From positions 1 through 5,893 of the forward strand of contig CAINKA010000002.1 of assembly GCA_903849835.1 (NCBI GenBank): a DNA stretch of 5,893 nt, given 5' to 3'. The first letter of the stretch is position 1. The number at the start of each line of letters is the position of its first letter. This DNA is from an uncultured Alphaproteobacteria bacterium (lineage in GTDB: Bacteria; Pseudomonadota; Alphaproteobacteria; Rickettsiales; UBA1997). The notes beneath the pieces are model-generated. The model did no database searches. It was not told the origin of the DNA and worked only from the letters and a program-made list of their open reading frames with translations. Positions 1 through 4,933 of this stretch are shown piece by piece. A program made the translations under genes and the position numbers.

Positions 1-60
1 CTGTCGAAGCATGATTCTGGGCACCGAACTTAAATCATGCTTCGACAGGCTCAGCATGAC
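1..60. repeat. REP-like palindromic repeat doublet, family A, cut by left window edge
   Basis: Bases 1-16 and 33-48 form a perfect 16-bp inverted repeat around a 16-base loop. The right-hand unit runs on to 60. Its 26 bases at 35-60 are identical to the reverse complement of 3256-3281, so this is a dispersed repeat and not a local hairpin. A full unit is about 27 bp with 8-bp terminal inverted repeats (GTCATGCT and AGCATGAC). Two units in opposite orientation with a short spacer is the layout of REP doublets (REPIN/BIME). The left unit is incomplete because the window begins inside it. Confidence 0.85.
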
Positions 61-97
61 AATGGGGTCGGCAATGACATCGAATTGTAACTTACAA

Positions 98-1054
98 ATG
101 CCACAAATCCCTCCAAATCTCGAACAAGAAATCCTCCGCCTAAAACGCGAAAAAAACGCGGTGATTCTCGCGCATTTTTATCAGGATTCCGAAATCCAAG
201 ACATCGCAGATTTTGTCGGCGACTCCCTCGATCTCTCGCGCAAAGCTGCCTCAACCGATGCCGATGAAATTATTTTTTGCGGCGTAAAATTTATGGCGGA
301 AGTGGCGAAAATTTTATCGCCGACGAAGCGTGTTTTGGTTCCAGATTTCAACGCTGGATGTTCACTTGAAGATTCTTGCCAGCCGCAATCATTCGCCGAA
401 TTTCGCAAAAAATATCCCGACGCGATTGTGATCACTTACATCAATTGCTCCGCTGAAATAAAGGCTCTGTCGGACATCATCGTCACTTCAACTAACGCCA
501 AAAAAATCATCGAACAAATTCCGGCGGATCGCGAAATAATTTTCGCGCCCGATCAACATCTCGGTCGCTACCTCGAAAAAATTACCGGCCGCAAAATGAT
601 TTTGTGGAATGGCAGCTGCGTAGTTCACGAACAATTCAGCGAAAAAGAATTGGTTAAATTAATTGCGAATCATCCCAGCGCGAAAGTCATCGCCCATCCC
701 GAATGCCCACAAACACTGCTTTCGCACGCTCATCACATCGGATCAACTTCGTCACTTTTAAATTTCGCCGAAAAAAATCAGGGCGGAGAATTTATTGTTT
801 TGACCGAGCTGCACATCATTCACCAAATGCAAAAACGAAATCCGACCGCAAAGTTTTTCGATTGCCCGTCGCTCGACAAAGCAGGCTGCACCCTTTGCAA
901 CTCCTGCCCCTACATGCAGCTCAATAATTTAGAAAAACTCTATTTGGTGATGAAATACGGAAATGAATCGGAATGCGGCGGCGAATTGATTTTGGATGAA
1001 GCCTTGCGGATCAAGGCTGAAGTGCCGCTGCGGAAGATGTTGGCGATGTCTTAA
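98..1054 (+). CDS. nadA: Quinolinate synthase NadA
   Basis: Condenses iminoaspartate (made by NadB) with dihydroxyacetone phosphate to give quinolinate, the second step of de novo NAD synthesis; a cytosolic [4Fe-4S] enzyme. Numbering from the ATG at 98 (318 aa), visible family motifs are HFYQD (26-30), DFVGDSL (38-44), GCSLEDSC with cysteine 88, WNGSC with cysteine 174, HPEC (200-203), GSTS (215-218) and a CxxCxxC cluster at 264-270 followed by PYM. By comparison with E. coli NadA, cysteines 88, 174 and 270 are the expected cluster ligands. The frame stays open back to an ATG at 11, but codons before about 75 lie in the palindromic repeat, so 98 is preferred; ATGs at 74 and 62 are alternatives. 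No Shine-Dalgarno precedes any of them clearly. No nadB or nadC is adjacent. The gene ends 5 bases from the convergent downstream gene. Confidence 0.95.
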   Translation: MPQIPPNLEQEILRLKREKNAVILAHFYQDSEIQDIADFVGDSLDLSRKAASTDADEIIFCGVKFMAEVAKILSPTKRVLVPDFNAGCSLEDSCQPQSFAEFRKKYPDAIVITYINCSAEIKALSDIIVTSTNAKKIIEQIPADREIIFAPDQHLGRYLEKITGRKMILWNGSCVVHEQFSEKELVKLIANHPSAKVIAHPECPQTLLSHAHHIGSTSSLLNFAEKNQGGEFIVLTELHIIHQMQKRNPTAKFFDCPSLDKAGCTLCNSCPYMQLNNLEKLYLVMKYGNESECGGELILDEALRIKAEVPLRKMLAMS

Positions 1055-1059
1055 AAAAA

Positions 1060-2157
1060 TTATTCTTCTCCAATCACTTCAAACTCAATCATTTTTCCAC
1101 AATCTTTTTTTAGCCCTTCGACATAGTCAATCACTCGTCCGTCAGCTTCTTGTTGGCAGGAAAAAATATATTTTTGGCGAAGTTTTGTTAATTCGAATTT
1201 GCTGTAGAGGCCTTCTTTTGAGTTGATGTTTTTGTCGGATTTTTTGTTTGTTACTTCCTCAGTTTTTTTATCGCTTTTGCTCTCGAACTGGCTCAGATCA
1301 CCGATTCCGATCGAGGCGAAATTTTGTTTGTTGTAGTAATCGGAATTGTTTTTCATGCGCTCAATATCGCGTTTATTGCGATCTTCTTCTTTTAAAAATT
1401 CATCAGGAAATCTGAGATAGGCTTGTTTTTGACAGACAATTTTTTCCTCTCCTTCGCGTCTAAATTTCTTTTTATCAATCTCGTTGAAGCATTGTCTAGA
1501 GCGGTCTTGCGCTGCAACACAATTTTTAAAATTAGCGCTGCTAAAATGAAATTTAATGCAAGTCGGATAATTTTTTTTCTCAGAATTGTAGCGCTTAATT
1601 TCTTCGTCGATGCGCCGATCAATTACGAATCCAAGGTTGTAGGAGCGGTTCGGATATTTTAAATATTCCGTATTTCCAAAAGGTGGAACCAGTTGTTGAT
1701 CTTCAATCAAAGCTTTTCTGCAGGCAAAATAATCATCGATTTTTGCTTGATCTTCAGTGTCGAATACAAAGCCCATAATCAAGCACTGCTTATGTTGGCG
1801 ATCATCCATCTTTTTATTTTCGCGAATCAAAATTGACTCAGGAGTGTTGGAAAGTTTGAGAGAAATTTTTGTGATTAGGTCGCTGATTTCGAGATTATGT
1901 TTTGCATAATTTGGTGCGCGTTGATCAGTGTAGAGCTTGTATTTTGCAAGTGAGAGACGGCATCGCCAATAAATTCCGCTTTTTAAATTATCGCCTTTAT
2001 CGAAGCTAAGTTTGAGAGAAACGCAAAATTTGTGATCCTGTTTTTCGAGAACTTGAATTTGAGAAAGATGCGAGAGAATGTAGGGATCTTGGCCTCTGCT
2101 ACAAGCAATGGCGACAGAAAAAATTAGTGCGATTGCAAAGATAAATTTTTTTCGCAT
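1060..2157 (-). CDS. Unrecognised cysteine-rich secreted protein or lipoprotein
   Basis: A 365-aa protein I cannot assign to a family. Residues 1-19 look like an export signal: MRKK, then a hydrophobic stretch, then AIAC, a permissive lipobox with cysteine 19 as the possible lipid-modified residue. Cleavage by signal peptidase I nearby is the alternative. The rest is hydrophilic, with no further membrane segment. Ten more cysteines lie at 45, 66, 125, 146, 200, 213, 223, 242, 334 and 353; several form pairs 18-20 residues apart, with the second cysteine usually followed by a basic residue within two positions (CRL, CRK, CQK, CGK). This suggests degenerate internal repeats and disulfides in the periplasm. 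Residues 296-315 are a lysine/asparagine/serine-rich linker. Pro-Pro and Tyr/Asn-rich stretches occupy 157-175. The gene is divergent from pth and convergent with nadA. No Shine-Dalgarno is seen before the start. Its function is unknown; being a real gene is well supported by length and signal peptide. Confidence 0.8.
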   Translation of the reverse strand: MRKKFIFAIALIFSVAIACSRGQDPYILSHLSQIQVLEKQDHKFCVSLKLSFDKGDNLKSGIYWRCRLSLAKYKLYTDQRAPNYAKHNLEISDLITKISLKLSNTPESILIRENKKMDDRQHKQCLIMGFVFDTEDQAKIDDYFACRKALIEDQQLVPPFGNTEYLKYPNRSYNLGFVIDRRIDEEIKRYNSEKKNYPTCIKFHFSSANFKNCVAAQDRSRQCFNEIDKKKFRREGEEKIVCQKQAYLRFPDEFLKEEDRNKRDIERMKNNSDYYNKQNFASIGIGDLSQFESKSDKKTEEVTNKKSDKNINSKEGLYSKFELTKLRQKYIFSCQQEADGRVIDYVEGLKKDCGKMIEFEVIGEE

Positions 2158-2175
2158 GAAAATTTTTGGGAAGAA

Positions 2176-2190
2176 ATTAAGACGCTTAAT
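2176..2190. promoter_or_regulatory. Operator-like dyad between divergent lipoprotein gene and pth
   Basis: ATTAAG-ACG-CTTAAT is a perfect 6-bp dyad with a 3-base centre, lying in the 62-base divergent spacer. On the minus strand a TTGAAA at 2213-2218 followed, after 17 bases, by AAAATA at 2190-2195 could be a weak promoter for the lipoprotein gene, and the dyad would lie just downstream of its -10. An additional CTTAA half-site is at 2202-2206. A short AT-rich dyad can arise by chance, so this is only a candidate. Confidence 0.25.
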
Positions 2191-2219
2191 ATTTTCTAAA
2201 ACTTAACTCACTTTTCAAT

Positions 2220-2780
2220 ATGCATCTTCTAGTTGGGCTTGGAAATATTGGGCGCGAATATCAAGCAACGCGGCATAATTTTGGATTTTTGTTACTCGAT
2301 CAAATCCTTGCTGATCATGGCTTCGTAGCGCAATCAAAAAAATTTAAGAGCGAAGTTTTTGTTGGAAAAATTTCTGGAAAAAAAATTATCGCACTCAAGC
2401 CACAAACTTTTATGAATCTCTCAGGCCTTGCCGTTGCTGAAGCGGCGAGTTTTTACAAAATTGAACCGCAAAATATTTTAGTGCTTCACGATGATGTCGA
2501 TTTGGTTTTGGGAAAAATAAAAATAAAAATTGGTGGCGGAAATGCTGGCCATAATGGCTTGAAATCGATCGATGAAGTGATGGGAAAGGATTACGCGAGA
2601 TTACGCTTGGGAGTAGGGCGGCCGGAGAGTAAAGAATTTGATACTGCGGATTATGTTTTGGGAAAATTCTCGAAAGAGGAGATGGAGGTGGCGAAAAGTG
2701 TCAGCGAAAAAATTTCAAAATTTTTTGAAGAATTGCTGGAGGGAAGAGAGGATGTTTTTTTGAATAAGTTTTATTTGTAG
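2220..2780 (+). CDS. pth: Peptidyl-tRNA hydrolase Pth
   Basis: Releases tRNA from peptidyl-tRNAs dropped by stalled ribosomes; a cytosolic, usually essential enzyme. At 186 aa it has the normal family length. Residues matching the known E. coli active site are all visible: Asn9 in GLGNIG, His19 in TRHNFGF, Asn66 in TFMNLSG, Asp91 in the LHDDVDL stretch, and Asn112 in GHNGLKSI. GRPE (133-136) and DYVLGKF (144-150) are family motifs too. The usual GLGNPG is GLGNIG here, a small departure. GGGNAGHNG instead of a GS-type sequence is typical of alphaproteobacterial Pth. The ATG at 2220 starts directly with the conserved N-terminus, which fixes it, although there is no Shine-Dalgarno. The common neighbours rplY and ychF are absent. 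The TAG stop (2778-2780) lies in the first bases of a repeat array, so the natural C-terminus may have been altered by insertion. Confidence 0.97.
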   Translation: MHLLVGLGNIGREYQATRHNFGFLLLDQILADHGFVAQSKKFKSEVFVGKISGKKIIALKPQTFMNLSGLAVAEAASFYKIEPQNILVLHDDVDLVLGKIKIKIGGGNAGHNGLKSIDEVMGKDYARLRLGVGRPESKEFDTADYVLGKFSKEEMEVAKSVSEKISKFFEELLEGREDVFLNKFYL

Positions 2781-2863
2781 GGGTGGGTCTTGTGCCCACC
2801 CGCGTGGCTTGTAGGGGCGGACCCACGTGTCCGCCCGCGGGCGACCACAAGGGTCGCCCCTAC
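2777..2863. repeat. GC-rich three-hairpin repeat array, family B
   Basis: Three back-to-back hairpins fill most of the space between the convergent pth and gcvH: stems 2781-2787/2795-2801 (7 bp), 2815-2822/2829-2836 (8 bp) and 2839-2846/2852-2859 (8 bp), all perfect. GTAGGGG starts the element at 2777 and recurs at 2811, and its inverse CCCCTAC closes it at 2857-2863; 2811-2819 pairs with 2855-2863 as an outer 9-bp inverted repeat. It is far more GC-rich than the surroundings. Similar GTAGGGGCGG / CGCCCCTAC repeats are, as I recall, common in unrelated bacterial genomes. It may act as a two-way transcription end, but neither side has a clear T-run. Confidence 0.85.
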
Positions 2864-2867
2864 AAAA

Positions 2868-3233
2868 TTATTTGTCCTGCAAAAACTTTTTATACCCCGC
2901 CTCATCCATCGCATCAGCCAAATCACCTTCATTGCTCATTTTAACTTTTGCGATCCAGCCATTTTCGTAGGTGGAATTATTCACCAATTCAGGCGCTGAA
3001 GTGAGTGCGGTGTTGATCTCAACCACTTCGCCAGAAACCGGAATGTAAACATCGCTCGCTGATTTTGACGACTCAACAACTGCGAATGCATCGTGATGAT
3101 TGTAGCTGTTTCCCACCTTTGGTAGTTCAACGTAAACTAGCTCACCAAGCGCTTCTGCGGCATATTCGGTGATGCCGATTGTGGCGATGCCATTTTCAAC
3201 TTTGATCCATTCGTGGTCTTTTGTAAATTTCAT
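2868..3233 (-). CDS. gcvH: Glycine cleavage system H protein
   Basis: Small lipoyl carrier that shuttles the aminomethyl group from the P protein (glycine decarboxylase) to the T protein, then is reoxidised by the L protein. It has 121 aa, close to the usual 125-130. The lipoylation site is Lys57 in the ESSKSASDVY stretch, followed by PVSGEVVEIN (65-74), which is diagnostic. The N-terminus FTKDHEWIKVENGIATIGIT and the PYENGWIAKVK-like segment (STYENGWIAKVKM, 87-99) are also typical. It is read after gcvT, with 99 bases between them that contain a repeat doublet. No Shine-Dalgarno is visible; the leader is a T/A-rich tract. It ends 4 bases from the repeat array shared with pth. No gcvP follows. 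Confidence 0.97.
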   Translation of the reverse strand: MKFTKDHEWIKVENGIATIGITEYAAEALGELVYVELPKVGNSYNHHDAFAVVESSKSASDVYIPVSGEVVEINTALTSAPELVNNSTYENGWIAKVKMSNEGDLADAMDEAGYKKFLQDK

Positions 3234-3255
3234 AAAAATAAATTAAATTGTGAGA

Positions 3256-3323
3256 GTCATGCTGAGCCTGTCGAAGCATGACGGGAAATGAAGAGTGTCA
3301 TGCTTCGACAGGCTCAGTATGAC
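3256..3323. repeat. REP-like palindromic repeat doublet, family A, between gcvT and gcvH
   Basis: Two 27-bp units (3256-3282 and 3297-3323) in opposite orientation, with one mismatch between the arms and a 14-base spacer, giving a very stable potential hairpin. The units are the same sequence as the repeat at the left window edge. In the gcvT-gcvH transcript it would fold between the two coding regions, where such elements in other bacteria stabilise the upstream message or reduce downstream expression. It occupies 68 of the 99 bases between the genes. Confidence 0.9.
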
Positions 3324-3332
3324 ACGAAAAAA

Positions 3333-4490
3333 CTATTTTTTTACCGACTTAGTTTTCGCTTCGACAAAAACCGGCGAAGTTAAAATAGCAGGAATTTCGC
3401 GATCACGAACGACCGCAGAAACTTGGTCTCCAACCTTTGCCACGGCTGGATCGAAATAGCCTTGGCCGATTGAAATTTTTAGATTTGGTGAAAATCCGCC
3501 GCTAGAAAGCGTGCCGATTTTTTTGCCGTCTTTTCTGATTTTAGTGCCTTCGCGCGCGATGCCGCGATCGAGTAATTTTACGCCGATTCTTTTGCGTTTC
3601 ACGCCTTCAACTTTTTCGCGTAGAATTCGTTCTGCACCGATGAAGCCAGTGTTGGTCTTGCTCACAACCCAACCAATCGCAGCTTCAACAGGTGAAGTTG
3701 TGTCATCCAAATCGTGACCATAAAGCGGGTAACCCATTTCGAGGCGAAGCGAATCGCGGGCTCCGAGGCCGATTGGCTTGACTTCAGCTTGTGCCGAAAG
3801 TTCGAGCCAAAATTTTGGTGCGGCAGAATTTTTAATGCTGACTTCGAATCCATCCTCGCCGGTGTAGCCTGTGCGGCCGATAAAAACTTCTTCCAAGTAG
3901 GCATTGGGATAGGTTGGCTTTTCTCCATCTTTGAGCTGCACTACACGAATTGGCGTCATCAATTCATAAGTTCTGACATTCATGTAAGGCAATTCTGCCA
4001 AATTTTCTGCGGCCAAAAAGCGATTTAAAACTTCTTCGGCTTTACCGCCTTGAACCGCGATTAGAGCGCGATCAGTGAGTTCAGTAAAAGAAATTCCTGC
4101 CGGTAAATTTTTGCGAATCCACGCCGCATCTTTTTCTTTGCAGCCAGCATTGAGCACGATGAAAAATTTGGTGTCGGTGATTTTTGTGATGATCAGATCG
4201 TCAATAATTCCACCTTCGTGATTGGTCAGAACCGTGTATTTAGCGAGTGCCGGAGTGCTCAAAGAAAAATCAGTCGGCGTGATGTGTGACAAAAATTTCA
4301 CCACTTCTGCGCCTTCAGCGATGAATTGCCCCATGTGTGAAACGTCGAAAATTCCGACATTGCCGGAGCGCGTCCATTCGTGCTCTTTCAACATTCCGTC
4401 GGGATATTGCACGGGCATGTCATAGCCGGCAAATTCCACCATTTTTGCGCCTTGCGCGCGGTGAGTTTCGTTGAGAGCTGTAATTTTCAT
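3333..4490 (-). CDS. gcvT: Glycine cleavage system T protein (aminomethyltransferase)
   Basis: Transfers the methylene group from the aminomethyl-lipoyl arm of GcvH to tetrahydrofolate, releasing ammonia and forming 5,10-methylene-THF in the cytosol. It has 385 aa, slightly longer than the usual 360-375. Folate-binding fold motifs in order: GAKMVEFAGYDMPVQYP (14-30), FDVSHMGQ (48-55), GGIIDDLI with the Asp97-Asp98 pair that includes the expected catalytic aspartate, GRTGYTGEDGFEV (205-217), GLGARDSLRLEMGYPLYGHD (241-260), SPVEAAIGW (266-274), and the C-terminal barrel signature SSGGFSPNLKISIGQGY (329-345). The GYDMPVQYP form points to Alphaproteobacteria. The start at 4490 leaves 12 bases after the secG stop, implying co-transcription. 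A short insertion around 188-198 (DGEKPTYPNAY) and a lysine-rich tail add the extra length. Confidence 0.97.
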   Translation of the reverse strand: MKITALNETHRAQGAKMVEFAGYDMPVQYPDGMLKEHEWTRSGNVGIFDVSHMGQFIAEGAEVVKFLSHITPTDFSLSTPALAKYTVLTNHEGGIIDDLIITKITDTKFFIVLNAGCKEKDAAWIRKNLPAGISFTELTDRALIAVQGGKAEEVLNRFLAAENLAELPYMNVRTYELMTPIRVVQLKDGEKPTYPNAYLEEVFIGRTGYTGEDGFEVSIKNSAAPKFWLELSAQAEVKPIGLGARDSLRLEMGYPLYGHDLDDTTSPVEAAIGWVVSKTNTGFIGAERILREKVEGVKRKRIGVKLLDRGIAREGTKIRKDGKKIGTLSSGGFSPNLKISIGQGYFDPAVAKVGDQVSAVVRDREIPAILTSPVFVEAKTKSVKK

Positions 4491-4502
4491 TTTATAAAAA
4501 AT

Positions 4503-4847
4503 TTATTGAACGGGAGGAACCTTTGGGGCAGTTGGAGTGGTAGATGTTCCATCTTTTTCTTGTTGCTCGATAATTTTATTCAAATCATTCGCAATTGCTT
4601 TGTTTGAAGCGTTGGAGATTGAAGCGAGGATCAGGCAATTGAGCATAAAAATTCCGATTAAAATCATCGTGGTTTTGCTCAAAACATTTGCTGTAGCTTT
4701 GCCTGACATCACAGAATTTAAACCGCCAGAACCACCGCCAATGCCGCTTAGAGAGTCACCATCTGATTTTTGTAACAAAACTAAAATGATCATCGCAACG
4801 GCAATAATTACCTGCAACACTAGCAGGAATAGTTGAAAATTTTCCAT
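4503..4847 (-). CDS. secG: Preprotein translocase subunit SecG
   Basis: Small inner-membrane partner of SecYE that assists SecA-driven protein export. It has 114 aa, within the family range. Two hydrophobic helices (about 5-25 and 59-78) flank the conserved cytoplasmic loop, with LVLLQKSDGDSLSGIGGG (22-39), which matches the family LLQ-x-S/G-G-rich signature. MSGKATANVLSKTT (47-60) closely resembles alphaproteobacterial SecG. The tail after 80 is hydrophilic and ends in a threonine/proline-rich stretch, a common variable extension. It is the first gene of the minus-strand unit with gcvT and gcvH; this pairing is unusual, since in Alphaproteobacteria secG commonly neighbours tpiA or pyrG. There is no Shine-Dalgarno, and a promoter candidate lies about 50-80 bases upstream. 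Confidence 0.95.
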   Translation of the reverse strand: MENFQLFLLVLQVIIAVAMIILVLLQKSDGDSLSGIGGGSGGLNSVMSGKATANVLSKTTMILIGIFMLNCLILASISNASNKAIANDLNKIIEQQEKDGTSTTPTAPKVPPVQ

Positions 4848-4898
4848 TTTTTAAAATTAGTTTGATTTGGGAAGAGGGGCTTTCTAAAGAGGCGCCGC

Positions 4899-4926
4899 AA
4901 CATAAAAATCAATTTTTATCTGACAA
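4899..4926 (-). promoter_or_regulatory. Candidate sigma-70-type promoter for secG-gcvT-gcvH
   Basis: On the minus strand TTGTCA (4921-4926) matches the -35 consensus at 5 of 6 bases and TATGTT (4899-4904) matches the -10 at 4 of 6, with a 16-base spacer. Transcription would start near 4891, giving a leader of about 45 bases before the secG ATG. This is the best promoter-like pair I find in the window, but it rests on consensus matching alone. Confidence 0.4.
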
Positions 4927-4933
4927 GTTTTTA

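Noticed and set aside
11..97. Extended nadA start at the ATG at 11
   Set aside because: The added residues are encoded largely by a palindromic repeat found again at 3256-3323, and the NadA-like sequence starts only at about 98.
1052..1062. Terminator between nadA and the convergent gene
   Set aside because: The gap is 5 bases with a short A-run and no stem; no terminator structure could be drawn.
1423..1662. 79-codon plus-strand frame inside the cysteine-rich protein gene
   Set aside because: It is antisense to a longer frame with a signal peptide, has no recognisable motif, and is a shadow of AT-rich coding sequence.
2790..2999. Plus-strand frame starting in the hairpin array
   Set aside because: Its first half is repeat sequence and its second half is antisense to gcvH.
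3256..3323. CRISPR-like repeats
   Set aside because: Only two units in opposite orientation with a 14-base spacer, and no regular direct-repeat array or cas gene.
4537..4836. 99-codon plus-strand frame antisense to secG
   Set aside because: SecG on the other strand is clearly identified; the antisense peptide has no family signature.
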